From Sporothrix humicola (taxonomy: Eukaryota; Ascomycota; Sordariomycetes; Ophiostomatales; Ophiostomataceae): DNA of 64,000 nt. The stretch is from contig WNYE01000004.1 of the NCBI GenBank assembly GCA_021396245.1, positions 620,001 through 684,000 on the forward strand. Reading direction: 5' to 3'. Position 1 is the first letter of the stretch, and each line of letters starts with the position of its first letter. The notes below the pieces were generated by a model. It was not told the DNA's origin, did no database searches, and worked only from the letters and a program-made list of their open reading frames with translations. The translations under genes were made by a program, and so were the position numbers. This document shows positions 34,491 through 48,370 of this stretch, one piece after another.

Positions 34491-34550
34491 CGCAGCTTCT
34501 TGCAGGTCTTTGCAGTTTCTCGCAGTCTCTCGCAGTTCCTCGCAGCACCA
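34491..34550. repeat. 10-bp tandem repeat (YGCAGYTYYT)n
   Basis: Six consecutive 10-base units start with CGCAG or TGCAG (34491, 34501, 34511, 34521, 34531, 34541), with a pyrimidine-rich second half. The unit equals about one DNA helical turn. The array is non-coding as far as I can see. Confidence 0.8.
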
Positions 34551-36250
34551 GACACAGTCCTACGCCGTAGAAAAGATCCCGCCCCTGTTGGCCATGCCTG
34601 TGTACTCAAAGTATGCGTGTGCTTGTGCTGTGTTGTAGATGTTGATACTGCTATATTTTGTGCTTCGTTTGCTGCAGTGTTTCCGCCGTGCTGCCGCTGC
34701 ATGCGCATGCATCTCTCTTTTGCGCCTTGGGGATGCACTGCATCAACCTCGTTGCTATCTTCTTACGACACACTTCAAAAATGCACTGTTTAGTGTTTAC
34801 ATACTGCTTTCTCTCTGTCCTCGTCACCCCCGTACCTTGCTTCATTTGCACGTCGGGCATTCAACGTGCAGACAAAACAACGGCGATGCATACGCAATTC
34901 TGTTTCTTTTCTGTATGCACACAAGCCATGCTTGTCTTGATAACCGGGCAAGATGAGACTTTTGTTGGGAGTAATATCTATAAGCACAGTCTTTGATATC
35001 GTTCGTTTTGGCTTTGGTGCATGAGAAATAGATTGAAGACACCCACTCACATACATTGTCCACGATGAGGGGGAAGTGCTAGATTCCCCGCCAACACACA
35101 ACACACACTTCCACTCTCTCACACATCTGCAGGGCAATATGCGGGAGAAGGCGAGGCTAAACGGAACGAACAAAGATGCAGCAAAGGTAGATGAGTTTGT
35201 TGGGTTTTGAAGCGTAATTTTTCACGATGTTGTCTGCATGTGCATACGACATATCTGCCGTTTCTTTTTTCAAACCCGGGTGCAACATCTTGCTGTTTGC
35301 TTTTAAGTATGTTTGTGAGCAGCGATTTACCTGGGCGTCAATCGTTTCTTGTCACAAAAACCCGGCAAAGGCGCACGAGGAGGGCGGGGCGGGCAAAGAT
35401 GTCGTGCAGGAGGAACACGGCCAGGCCTTGCCACACTTGAGAGAAGAAATATTAATATCAGTCTGCTAGGGGCAATAGGTGATCCAGCCGTTGCCGGTGT
35501 TGGGAGTGCTGTGATCGCTCTTCGCTGTAATCACTGTGAGAGATGTTGACGACCAAGTACTGATACTTTTCGACACTCCAGGTCCCTCCAGCCCTTGAGA
35601 TGCTTGAGATACACTCACACCCCCTGGTCCAAGACGGGACCATACCCTTGTAACTTTTTTCTTGTCCACTGCAACCCTGTGAAAAATGGAGACCACTTGA
35701 GCCCCAAAGCCCCAAGGCTGTGCCGTTTTGTGGTTGTTGTTGCTTTCTTGCAGTGTCTTTCACTGTTGACTGTTAGTCCTTGAAGATAGTTCTGCTTTGA
35801 AGTCTTTGCTCCATGCATTGAAGAGAAAGCGATGCCTTTCATGCAAATGCGTCTGGAAGAGAAAATGGAGCTATGGCGCAAGAATATTGAAAAACGATAA
35901 AGAGTTGAAGAATCACAAAAAAGAAAGATAGAAAAGCCCACAACTGCTGCAACGCTCTTTTCGAGAATCACTGACCATCAACGTGTTGGGCGCTACGAAC
36001 AAAGCCGAACGACGCACGACGGAAAACGGTCCGCCATGCAGTCCGTCTCGCCCCTCCATGTCGATGGAGGATGGACTGTGGGCTGGACCCCGCCGTCTGA
36101 CAGAGAGAAAGAGAGAAAAAAAAATAACAAGAGTATGAGAAGGAAATCAACGAAGCCCCGAGCGAATCAGAAAATATGAATGGAAACATAGTCGGCAAGA
36201 GAGACGCAGCCAACAGAAAATAAGAAAAAAAGAACGAGAGAAAACTCGAG

Positions 36251-39200
36251 TACATCGTAGATTACGAGGAAAAGAAAGATATGATTTGCATAACCCGTTC
36301 CACACCTCATTCGTATTTCCTTTTGTGTGTATCTGTGCTCTCCTGCCGGGAGTTGTACAAAATACGCAGGGAAAGGGAACGAGAGACTGGAGGAGGCAAA
36401 AATGTGCGGGAGGAGCAGCTGTTGTGGGATGTTGAAGGATGTGTGCAAGTGCACATCAAGAGATATGAAAAGAAGAGGAAAAAACGAATAGCGAGAACGG
36501 AGGATGCCGTGCAGAATGTACAGTTACTGCAAATGCACTCTCAAGTCAAGCCTGATTCAAGACTGATCTTCTCCATACTCGTACGGCTGTCAAACTTGTC
36601 ATTTACAGCATGCAATAGTTGTGCCTCTATCAAGAAATGTGTCTACGCTTATGTATGTACTTTTACATACAAGTACAGCATCCACTGGTATTGGCAGTTG
36701 CCATCACATGCGGGTCCTATCACGGGCGATGGACCCGGATGTGAAGGCTATGCGTTGTCGATGCGGAGTCTTGTGAGTGTGATGGCGGGATGAGGCAAAT
36801 GAAAAGTAATACTAGCAATGTCTGAGCGAATAGGCCGGCACCGGGACTCGGCGGTAGTGCCTATTGGGCATCCGAATGCACGGCGGGAAGTCATGCAAAC
36901 GGAGGCGAGAGATGAGAGAAAGAGACGGTGAATCGTGGAGGCCAGGCGAGAGGCAAAGACAACCGAGGAACCACAAACGACAAACAACAAACGAAAAAAA
37001 GACAAACAAAAAAGATATCAACGATCCTTGGTAGCGCCAACCAAGAGACAGACAGAAGACAAGAGAGACATAAAATGCACAGAAAGGGCAAGTCAAAGGG
37101 AAGAGAATTAAACAATAATTTGTAAAATAAATAAAAATCAAAAGTCAAGGTTGAGGTGCCCCCACCGAGACGCCTTTCCTTTTTGCTGTTTGTGTGGGTG
37201 TGGGTTCTTCGAGACGTGGTGGCCGGTGATTGGATGCTTTTTTATTTTCTTGTTTAAGAAAAAAAAAAGACGACAAGAAAATGAGAAAATGGAGGGAAGG
37301 GAGAGTGAGGGGCTAGACGCTTTGTGGCCATTTACAGGCAGGTGTATCTCAGATCTTGAATTTATATGCATTTTATACCATCCTTTGCCATTTTATATCT
37401 CGAATTTATGTATATTCACCTTTCACTGGGGAGGCCCTCACTTCCTGAGGCTTGACACCGCTTCTTTGGCTGCCATCTGCCGTTCCTTTCACCTCTTGCC
37501 CATCTCCATCTGGACCGCTGTTCTCTCAAAGCTGGGCGAACCGGACAAGAGAAGAATGCAGGGCGGAAAAGTCAAAAGAAACGTAACCGACATATGGAAC
37601 TGAACGAATAAAGAAAAAAAATAAAGAGAGAAAAGAGGGAAGGAAGAAAAAGTCTTTGTGCCACTCTGTATGGCGCACAAGGACTGTGGTCTTTTCTCTT
37701 CTCCCTTTTTTAATCTATATTCCTCTTGACACACATTCAGTCGTAGCACCAGAAAAAGAGTACGACAATACGACAACCGCACACGTACCACAACGACAAT
37801 TCGAGAGGGAAAGAAAAGCCCTGTACTTGTAAGATACTAGAACGTACTCAGTACGCCGTAGCACGCGTCCCGCAATGGAGGACAGGAAAGGATAAGAAGA
37901 CAATAAGATAAAAAGGGCAAGGCGTACGACGTACAGAACACACATTGCGACGTACGGAGCACGGGAACACTGGAGCACGGAAAACACCAGGGAAGAAAAG
38001 AAAAGAACGGAGTAATACTTGGGGCAACAACACGGTATGGCTCTGCTCTGTAAGGAGAGTAGAAAGACTAGGCGGGGATGTGCAAAGAAAGTGTAGAGCA
38101 GTATCGAAGTGACCGTCCACAAGCACTTCCGTTCGTGTGCTCCGTCATGTTCTAGAAGACGGCCGTGATCCTTCTCTAGGTCCTTTTCTTGCCTTGTTTT
38201 TCTTTCTATATTGCCCCCTTGACTCGGGACGGGATGCGGCAACGGGAGAGGGAGAGACACTTGGAATCAGAAGACCTTCTAAGAGAGACGGGCAAGACAC
38301 GGACAGAGACATGAGAGGAAGACAGTAATACTGTGTAGAGGAAAGACACGAGAAAAAGACATGAGATTCTGAAAAGACAACAGTCAGAAACACGCAAGGG
38401 AGCGCCGGAGAAGCAAAGAAGAAGGGATCGGCACTTTTATTCCTGGAACATGAAAAGAAGGAAAAGAAGAAGACTCACAAGAGACTCTGATACGGTTAAC
38501 ATACGAACGTCAATAGGCCTTTCGATGGATGTAATCTTGTCTTCCGGCTCGCCTTTCTCTCGGCCTCTTTCCTTTTCTTGTTGTTTTTCTCTCTATTTCT
38601 TTTTCCTCTTGTCGACGACCCCGGAAGACACTTCCTTCGGGTTGCTTCCCCGGCCTTTTCTTCTCCATCCCCAGCTTCGTTCAGTCATCCTCCCTTCCGG
38701 AGCAGCAACCATTTCCAGAGTAGCTGTGGTTTTGGTTTGTCTGGAAAGACCACTTTTTTGGAGCAAGAAGACCGGGGTGCAAGTGATCTTTCAGCCTTTT
38801 TTTCGCTTCAATGGTTGTCGATTTCATGTCGATCACTGCGGTATTACTCCGTGGCAGCGTCTCGACGTCTCTTTCGTTTGCTGTCCTTTAATCCCTGTCA
38901 CTGATCCCAAGGGAGGGAATCAGTGAAAAGGCAAGAGGAAGCGAAGAAGGATGAGAAAAAGAAAGTTGCCAACATCGTTAGGGCGAAGAAAAAAAGGAAA
39001 GGGCAGGACAGGGCAGAAAAACATGGAAACCAAGATTCAAACGCTGTCTTGCGTCGTGTGTCTGCGTCTCGGCCTGAGAAAAAGAAAGCATGCACACGGC
39101 AAAGGACACTAAAAAGGGCCCAGGCGAGGCGAGATGATAGTGCTTGCCTCGCTTGCCACCACATTTTTGCTTGCTTGTTTGGAGTCTTGCTTGCTTTTTT

Positions 39201-42200
39201 TGCCTATCAGTCGTCTTGGCCCGGGGGCTAGTGGAAGACCAGACACCGCTTCTTCTTTTTCTTTTTGCTTCTTTTCGTCCGTCTGAAAACAGCTGCGTTT
39301 GCTCACCTGCACTCACCCGCTGTATTGCTCCGTATCGTGCCCAATTTCTTACCTGTAATATCTCACAAAACCCCCATCGCGTCAGTGGCGGTCCCTGATC
39401 GGCAAGCGGCCTGGCAGCGTGTTGGCCAGCCACGACAGAAGAAAGAAGGAAAGACCTAAAGAAGGCAGGGGATATGAAAGAAGAAAGGACGATCCAAGAA
39501 CTTGAAAGGCCGGCTCACAACCTCCTTGCTTTGTGAGTGTGGATGGCCGCGTGTGAAAATTCAAAAAGTCCCAGTGACGACAGTGTCAGTGACTGTAAAA
39601 CGAGAGACAGCGGGCAGCCTACTGCACGACGGCTGTCAGCGTGTCCACGGCACGCAGGGAGAAACGGCAGATTTCAAACGGTGACGATATTAGGTGAGGT
39701 CACTGTAAAACAAAACGGAGACAACCAGCCCAAAAACCCAGCCCGGCCTGAACCCACCAGCGGTAATGCAGCCAGAGGTAAGGTGCGTAACCGCTGTGCA
39801 TTCGCGTTCGGGTTCTTTTTTGGATTTTTTGGGGCACTCCACAACGCGATGTTGGGTCTTTCCAAGGATTCCAAGAGCTTCTTTTGAGGGTTTGCCCTCA
39901 AATTCCCAGAGCCCTGCATACGGAGCTCAGTTTAGAGCTGCATAAGCCCTCCCGGGCCATTACGGCCACCTGTGGGAAGCTTGGGGGGAGCTTGTGGGAA
40001 GGGTTGCGTTTCGCGGACAGGGGACATCCCAGTGCAGATGGAGACTACAACACCCAACAACTGCAGGTGTGTGCAGCCAGGGCCATGGGAGAGACATCGC
40101 AGAGCTCACAGGTCACAGGCCACAGCTTTCATGTCTTGTTTACTTTCGCCGTTCAACTCCCACAAACAGAAAGCATTGGCTGGGACGCAACGGCGGATGT
40201 ACAAGAGGGAAAGACAAGAAGGATGGGCCGGGGGAGAGACAGGGGAAGAAAAGCAAAAAGAAGGGAAGGGCAGATAAAAAGACAGAAAAAGACATCCTGG
40301 TGTTTCGTTGATATTGGATCTGTACGACATCGAACATCACCAAGCGCCGCGCCACCAACGATTTTCTCAAGTGGCTTTCCAATAGATTCCCAACCGACCG
40401 GCCCCTTTTTATTCTTTACTCTTTATTTTGAAATTTCTTCTCTCTCCTTTTTGTCTCTCCTGACGCCTTGACGCCCTGACTTGCCTCTCGTCATTTCTCT
40501 TTGCATGCCCCCCTGCCATTTTATTTTTGCTCTTCTTCTCTTTTTCTTGTTGGTGCCAGCCCCGGTTTGTGATATATTGAATTTTCGACTTTGTACACCT
40601 CAAGCACAGTTGTTGATATTCTGTCTTCCCAACGGCCAATGCCGCACCAAGTGTCTACGATGGCGTTTTCTTCTTTGTCTTCCCTTTGTTTATTTTATAT
40701 TCCACCCCTTTAGTGCCACGGAGTAGCCCGTCTTGTAGTTCGACGTACACATTACGGACCTGCGTACAAAGAACTTACACGATCACGAGAAATGGCTGAT
40801 ATAAAGAAGTATTCATCTTTTCGGGAACGGCGCCAACAGACCTCACCCATGGCCGCGGGAGTCCCGAGATATGCATCCGGGAGTCACAATACTGCAATCT
40901 TCTTTCTTTCTTGTTCATTCTTTCTTTTTCCCCTGGCAAGGATGTTGTCCCTTACTCCGTGACTGATGCCGTCTCTAATTGTCTGATTGTTGATCCTGCC
41001 ACAACGAGATAGAACGCCGTGCTCACGGCCCTTTAATGGCGTCTTGCTTATTGATGCACGGCCATACATCGTACATCGTATGCGAACTGAAAGCAGCAAA
41101 GACGCCAACATCCTGCCGGCAGCGGTAGATGCGGTTGGTGCTGGATCTACGGAGTAATTAAGCACCCAAGCCTCGCAAAGTCGATCCCATCGGACTGGTC
41201 CTGCATTTTGCATTTTGCATTTGCAGACTGCAGGCCGATGACAAGACGACAAGAAACGACACAACCCAAGTCTGAGAACGCCATGTTTTTCATGCTGTTT
41301 TCCATGCTGCACCTGGCCTTTGTTTTCCTTGTTTCGGCACGCCCGCCAACATCACATCTTTTATCTTTCACTTCTCCTTTTTAGCCTCCCCTTTCTTTGA
41401 AGTTCGCCGGCCCCCAAGATCAGAGACAGCACTACTGCACAAGGCCCCCGTGGAACAGGTGCAGCTGGGTGCATCTGGTGGTGATGGGCACTCCTTTGCT
41501 CGTGACGCTGTCGTGGATTTGTCTTACACTTACAAGGAAACCGACCTTCTAGACCCAAAAGAGAAGTAAGGTCTGGGGTCTTTTGGGGGGCTTTTGGGGC
41601 AAAGGGGCTGCAAGACACCCAACTCGGTACAGCGGGGTCTCGCCTGCCACACCGCTAGAAAACTCGAAAATTGAGGATGATAGGAAGGGAAAGAAAAGAA
41701 CGCTGAGACAGAACAGAGAAAAACAACAGACAATCTTTACTCTCTTTTACAATAGTTGCGATGCCCGTCCACGCGGCCGAGTGCGGTTTGTGATTTCAGG
41801 CTGGACAGGCGGCGAAATGGCCATAAAGTCAGTGTTGAAATGGAAATGGCGGACATTACAGGAACTCAGAGGCAGCTTTCCCCTCTTCCTCACTGTGAGA
41901 CACTACGGCATGACAGGCAATCGGCATCTTGCCTATCTGCGTCCTATTTTCAACGCCGCCGTTTTTGATAAGCAGTTCTTTACCATTCTAGCCTCTTTCT
42001 TTTGTCCCAACGTCCCGGAAAGGCCACGACATTACGGAGTATGACTCCATACCGACAATCGTTTTCTCTTGCGTGCTTTGGTGCTTTGCGTGCTTTTTTA
42101 GGTGACGATCCTCGCCCAGAACGGGCAAGCAACAAAAGGGGAGACCGAGGGGTGTTGACAAAAAGATTATGGGACAGGGCTTCCCAGGCAAGCAAGGGCG

Positions 42201-43000
42201 GCCTTTCGTGCCGCCTGCCAGTTTACGAATGGCGAAAAGACGTGCAAAAAAGGTCGATAATAAACTTGGGGGCGGAATTTGAGACAGTTCTGTTGACTTT
42301 TGTTGGCCGTCTTTGAGGTCTTTGAGATCTTCTGAATCTTTTCATGGCTGGCCTTGTGAGGCCTTGTGAGAGGTTGTCGACACACGAGGCGTTGAGGCTT
42401 GAGGTGTTGTTCTAGCGCTTCGATATCAGTTCAACGTGGGACGAGGTCTCGACGACCATGGGACACGCAGAAGATTGAAAAAAATGTTGGCGGTCTACTG
42501 ACCACTAAAAACTCAAGGCATTAGGCGCCATAGGGGGGCTTATTGGAGATCATTGGGGGTTCATTGGGGCTCGTGAGGGCTCATTGGGTGGCTGGATGTC
42601 GGTTGGGCGCATCTGATTTGTTTCCCTTTTTCATTTTTCTTTTTCCTCTCTTTCTTTGGCGGTTGTCTTGACTTTGGGGGCGGGCGGCTCAGCACTGCCT
42701 GTGATTCTGTCACTGTGCCTCCTCTCTCCCAGCCAGTCTACGTAAGCCACGACATCATTTTTTGACCTTAACTTCTGACCACCATGCAACAGATACAAAA
42801 GTGATTTGGCGCGGGCAGATGATTCGCAGTCCAGAAATCACGTTGCCGCCTGAGACAGGAGGCGAGGAGACGAGAAGAGACGAGATATTACTTTGTGGGG
42901 AGAGAAAGGGGGAACGGTATCAACAAACGAACAAAACGGGGCTGGTGATGACAGAATAAGGCAAAGAATGACAACAGTGAGCGAGCTGAAGACAGTAAGG
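36251..43000. other. Gene-free block 3 of the region upstream of stuA
   Basis: No protein-like frame was found. Several purine- or pyrimidine-rich tracts occur (36960-37130, 37590-37720, 38880-39010). The dispersed motif ACGGAGTA begins here (38007, 38845, 40718, 40953, 41149, 42034). Imperfect ATTGGGG/TCATTGGG repeats lie at 42530-42600. Confidence 0.45.
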
Positions 43001-43854
43001 GGCCATTGACCATAAGGAGATATCAAAGGACGGGATTACGGTAATGTTGAAAACCAGAATCCTTCGCTTTCAGTGGTTGGCCAATCCCTTTCCCAGCCGG
43101 CATCTTAATATACTTTGTTATCAGCATCCAGTGATCAGAGTTCCAAGCGACAAAGGTCAAGAGGGACGCCCACTCCAGCCATTCACCAATCGCATCTTGC
43201 TTGCCCAGCAAAGGGATGGGTGTCCATCGTTCCCTCTCTGGCCCTAAACTGCAACTCTAAGGCTCTAGACATTTCATACCGTATGCGTATAGGGCTTGCC
43301 AGTAGCCGGATAGGATGCTTCAAATCAAAATGCACCTTTCTTGACTGCCGGCATGCCGAAAGCTGCTTTGTACGCCAAGTCACCCCTCTTTTGTTATATC
43401 TAAAAATTGCGACGTTGGAACAGTTGACCGACGACAAACATACGATCAAGAGGACTGTCGGCCGGAAAGCAAGGCCCATAGGGCTGTCTTCCTTCTATGA
43501 GAGCTCTTTTGCCCCCAAGGCAGTTTGCATTTACAATCATGAAGGAAAAGAGCACACGATATGACCACGAGATCCGGCGCCAGTCTGTGCTAAAACCTCG
43601 TGGCGGCCATGTTTTGAATTTCTTTTCTTTTTTGTCACTTCTCGGCTCAAAAGCACCGGAAGAGCAACGATCAGCCTTCCATATCCAGCACCGTATCGTG
43701 ATAGACAGGATGAGTACGAAATCAGGACAAGGCAGTCAAGTCCAGACCCTGTCGGTGTGCTGACCGTCTGGATCTTGTCATCTTTCCTCTTTCTGTCTTC
43801 CCCTGCGTTTGCGTGGAGCCTCAAGAAGCAGGTCCGGTCCCAAACATTGGGATG

Positions 43855-43879
43855 AAAAAAAAAAAAAAAAAAAAAAAAA
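43855..43879. repeat. A25 homopolymer
   Basis: Twenty-five consecutive A on the + strand. No Pol III promoter, coding remnant or target-site duplication is evident beside it, so I do not call it a retroposon tail. Confidence 0.95.
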
Positions 43880-45070
43880 GCAAGAATCGGCCTTCCGGAT
43901 GGCCCTTAATCTTGATCGCTTCGTGCAGGCTAGTCTCATTGGTTTTGATTCTTGTCTCCTATTTTGTCTCCTTATTGTGTCTAGTCCATTTTGCCTGCCG
44001 TCGTCGTCTCGTCATATTGTCATATTGTGCGTTGGCAAAAAAATCCAAGTGAGACATGTCTCTTCTTGTTCCATGATTATTTTAGTGTTAGTCTTTTCGC
44101 GAGCCTAGGCTCTGGGCCCCAGCCTCTCACTGAAACCTCGCTTTTTTAGGGCGTCTACGACCTCAAGAGCTAGGGAGTCCCCTATTCCATTGACGGGTAG
44201 GATCTGACGACGCCACAACATCCCAACCTCCTTTTCGCTCCTTTTCGTTTACTTTCCTATCGTGGAAAACGTGTTTTGCACACGGTTTCTATTTCCGTTC
44301 TCTTTTTGCGTGCTCTTCCACACTTTGTGCTCCGTTTCTCTTTTAGGCCTCTGGAGGTCATGGCAATGTTTCAAAAACATCCACCCGTGGCCATCGCAAT
44401 CACTTGGATACAGCTGCTTTTCGTAGCCTCGGCATGCATACGTCGTAGCTCACCCGTACATTTTACTGTGTACATCCAGACTTTCCAGAACCTCTTGGAC
44501 CCCTTTTCCCTGCTCCTGCGAGGCTCCGCGCCATGGAACGGCTCTTGCGGGCGGCCGTCGCCGACATGCACATACGACATGTGTGCCCCAGTATTGTTTG
44601 AATCATCGAGAAAAAAAAAATAGAATACAGCTACTCAATAGCTTCCTCTCCAAGCAAGGGAGAGGTCCCCGAGCCCCCGGTCCCGGTCTTTGGTCCTTCT
44701 TAGACCTTTGCCACTTTGGCCTCTTGTTGTCAGTTCTTGCTGTTCTTCTTGTTCGATATTTTCCCCGATTCTGGCCAGGCCTCGAAACCGAAGGAGCTTT
44801 TGCCCATTTTTGCTCTTCTGTCCTTTTGTTGATACTGGGCCTAGTCGCCGACGTGCACATTTTCTTGTAGCATTGGACCAGCCTTGTGCACAGTTTGGCC
44901 CGGAAGTGTTTGAAAATAGAAGACGAAAGGAATTAAGGACGGTGTTGCAACATAGGCGGCACACGAAAAAAAAAAACATGGAAAACGGAGCGGCAATAGT
45001 AGAACGGCCCACACTGATGCCACGGCGGCTCAGGCTTCAGGGCCTGGCAATGGACATTTTTTGCTTGTTG

Positions 45071-45097
45071 ACTTACAGGACTTACAGGACTTGCAGG
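45071..45097. repeat. 9-bp tandem repeat (ACTTACAGG)3
   Basis: Two perfect copies of ACTTACAGG and one variant, ACTTGCAGG. Confidence 0.9.
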
Positions 45098-48000
45098 GGC
45101 ATCCGGACGGTTTCCCTTTATGGAATACGAGCGACAGTTGCATGAGAATTGGCCAAACAAAAGACGAGAAAATAAATTCAAACCCCAACACGTTGAGAAA
45201 AAAAGAGTGGCCCAAAAGCTCAGCAACAGCCTCTTGTCAATTTATTGACAGCGGCGGTCCACTCCAACTGACGACGGTGGGAGGCAATGTCTTGGATGTG
45301 TTCCTTGGTCATTCGCCTGAGTTGAGGCGTGTTGGATTTTTCACGAATAAGAGGGCTCTTTTTATCTAGTCTTGCCAGTTCAGCTGTTGCCTTTGTGGAC
45401 ACTACACTGGATTCGTCTGAAAAGGTGTCTGAAAAAATTCTTGCTTCCTTTTTTCATCTTCATTCTGAACATTTTTCACGAATAGAAAAGCCCAATGGCT
45501 TGCTGTCAGACTGGGTTTGATATCCCTTCCGTCAAGTGGACATTCATCGTACAGCCACTGCACTTTGGGCTCCATTTGTCTCCGTTTTTGAAAATTTATG
45601 GCCTCAAAAAATAAGAATTAAAATCCGGGTGTTCCTGCATCACGCAGCACACCCCGTCGTTCGGCTGCAAGGAAGAGCGGGAAAGGAGGGTGAGAGAAGA
45701 AGAAAAAAGTGAAAAAGAAGGAGTTTGAGTGAGTGAGGAGTGAGGTTATTGTGTGAGAGGAGGTTGGTGTCGGCTGGGGCTGAAGGCTGGGCTGGGCCTA
45801 ACTAGCAGGGGCTGTGAGCTTTTTAGGTGGTGACCTCCTGAGCTTGAGGAGCTTGGGCTTTCTTGTGTGTGGAGTCAACACACAAAAATCACACAAATCC
45901 TTCCAGGACAGGACATGCTGTGTTCCCTTTCGAGAAGTTCGTACGGAGTACCTTGATAGAGCTCACGTTCTCAACAGAACACGTATCTCGGAAGAATCTG
46001 ACGGTCACCCTATTTCTCGATTCGATCACAGAAAAGTCCGAGGATGAGAAGAAAACGCGTGGGAAAAGGGGCAAGTGGAGAGAGAGCATGGGGCCTGTGC
46101 AGAGCACTGAGATGCTCAAAAGCCCAAAATGGATGAGGGAAAATTCAAAAGGGGAACATGACAGAATATCCTCACCGGTTTCGGTGGTGAAAATTCAAAA
46201 TTTCAAGATTTTCCATCTCCTTTTTGGATGTGCTCTCCACTGTGATGCATGTCTCCCATGTATCGAGACTTGTATGTGTTGTGGACGCGAGGTCTTGGGT
46301 GTTCGTTTGTATCTCACAAAGCATCTCCATTTGCTGTATCGGCTCGATGGCTGTTGCAAAATGGACTGCTGCAAGCTGCCTGCACATGCAGTCCTACGTC
46401 CCACGCCTGCCCATGTTTTCCCACCACGTTCCACGTCTCACGTCGTATTATCTGTCTTGACGCGTTTTTCAATCTTGATTTTTTTTCTGGCAACGAAAAA
46501 AAGATTACAACGTGTTCTTATTTTGTGAGAATTTGTAAGATATTTTTGAGTTGTCCTGCCGGCCTCGATTCTCAGTTACTTCTTATGCATGTGCCTGTCA
46601 GGTCCCTGTGCTGTGTGAGATACGCGTGCTGTAAGCTGTCAGGGCCCACTGTAAGCCACCGTAGGCTTCCATGTCAAGGTGCAGAAAAGCTCGATTCGAT
46701 TCCGATGGGAAAATTACGACAGAACTCACATATAAACGCTGAAAAAAGAAGACAAACGCACACATACACAAGAGCAAGCTGTTGGCCTGCTTGCATATGC
46801 ACTCTTTCTCGATGCGGTGCGTCCATTGTACAGGAACGATCATGTATCGAGAGCACGGTGAATTAATTGCATTCTGATATATGGAATACAAGCATATTCC
46901 AGAAGATGCATCTCTGTAATATGGGGCATCTCGGTATGCTTCTCCCTCACAAAAAATAAGACAAGGGCACCAGAAAGCGCTACTGCACCAATGCCGGGAC
47001 TTGTTAACCCACCCATCTTCTCGCCTCCCCTCCATTATCTTGCCTTTGCCTTGCCTTGCATTGCAGCAAACGATGCCCTGGCAGTTTTCGGATATTTTAT
47101 TTTATTTTATTTTCTTATTTTATTTTTGTTGGACTTTATTCTTATTTTTATTTTTACATCGCAGTACATATATATATATGCACAGCGTGAGAAAAAGCGA
47201 GCGTCCCTTGCAGGACCATCCTCGCCTCACAGCTCACAGGACAGGTTTGAGCACAGGCCCTGACATATAAATTTTTTGGAGGTGCAGGACACTTTGTATG
47301 TGGAAGAGCATATTGAGTAAAGACTGACCAAGAAACCAAAGAAGATACAGCTTTGGGTCTGGTGGTCGGTGAAGTTGTTGCGTGTGTTCCCCTGAACACA
47401 GACCCTCTTATCTGCATCCTCCGCCATCGAGAAAGAGGGGAAACGCTCTCGCGACTTTCTCAGTTCTCAGTAAAGTGCCTCTTTTTTCAAGCTTTGTACG
47501 GAGTACCGTGACAACATGGAGCTCTGTGCGTTTCTTTGGGCCCCATCACCACACGTTCCTCTTCCTTCGGAAGATATTTTATGCCTGTTTTTAGCGCATT
47601 CCCTTGGTTTTCCATGTCTGTCTCTCGCGTGTCTTTCGTGTTTCTCTGTTTGCATTCTCTACCACAGTATCCTTTTTTACCTGCCCATGTCCCTGCCGGA
47701 AAGCGGGGATGACCGCAAACTGCACTGTTGGTTCGTCGTGGCCCATGCCCCGGTTCCATCGAGGTGATCCGAGAACACGGAATAGGGGGAGAGGGGCACG
47801 TAGGAGAAGTGCAAGAATGAAGACAAAAAAGAGCTCGTGCGTTTTTTATGTGTCCAGTCTCTGCGGCGGTGTAGTCCGAACGAGGCCAAAAGGGTAAGGC
47901 TGTTGTGAAAAAAGGCAACGGAGCATTCGGGCGCCGGCCGAATTTGTCTATTTACGGAGCATGTTTCGTTTTTTCGTAGGATGCAACGACAAAGACATCG

Positions 48001-48338
48001 AGACTTGATAAACGACGCGGATCGAAACGAACTGTGAGAACGACGTGGTGGTTTGTGTAGATCACAGTACAAGTTGCAAGTTACAAGTTGCGAGTAGACG
48101 TTGACCGTATGCGTATGGCTTTAAGACGGAGTCAGCAAGATCGATTTTTGATTTCTGGTTTTCAATGTTCAGTTTTTAATAGCTCTTTTTCATTTTCGAT
48201 TTCCCCGCCTTTTATTCTCGTTCCTGGATTTTTTCTAGTATTTTTCTTTGTGCTCGGTTGTTGCTATATTTTTAATTCCCAAATGATAATCACGTCTTTG
48301 TCTCATGTATACGACGGTTCCTGATATGGAGAATAAAG

Positions 48339-48370
48339 AAACCGTTTGGTTCCTGGCCAAAGAACGGTTT
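48339..48370. repeat. 32-base inverted repeat (hairpin)
   Basis: AAACCGTT (48339-48346) pairs with AACGGTTT (48363-48370). The inner bases TTGG and CCAA can also pair around a short loop. Confidence 0.6.

Larger units (their letters stand above)
31001..36250. other. Gene-free block 2 of the region upstream of stuA
   Basis: Open frames here (31006-31701 -, 32037-32870 -, 34138-34638 +) are low-complexity or repeat-driven and match nothing I know. The block holds the GTGCA array (31502-31657), a strong hairpin (32293-32329), CT-rich tracts (33370-33420), TG-rich DNA (34000-34050) and the 10-bp array (34491-34550). Confidence 0.45.
43001..48000. other. Gene-free block 4 of the region upstream of stuA
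   Basis: Around 43020-43565 both strands have moderately long open frames with mixed, protein-like composition (such as EWLEWASLLTFVAWNSDHW on the minus strand, 43120-43180). This could be a decayed gene, but I cannot name it. Further right are an A25 run (43855-43879), a 9-bp triple repeat (45071-45097) and an intron-like 3' end (CCTAAC at 45797, AG at 45808). Open frames at 45863-46866 look accidental. Confidence 0.4.

Noticed and set aside
34491..34550. CRISPR-like array
   Set aside because: The units are contiguous 10-bp repeats with no spacers, and the DNA is eukaryotic.
43855..43879. Poly-A tail of a SINE or LINE
   Set aside because: No Pol III boxes, reverse-transcriptase remnant or flanking duplication was seen near the A25 run; the same holds for the T27 run at 52119-52145.
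45863..46866. Two overlapping frames of more than 200 codons on the + strand
   Set aside because: Both are open in different phases over the same DNA, with no family resemblance; chance frames are the simpler explanation.
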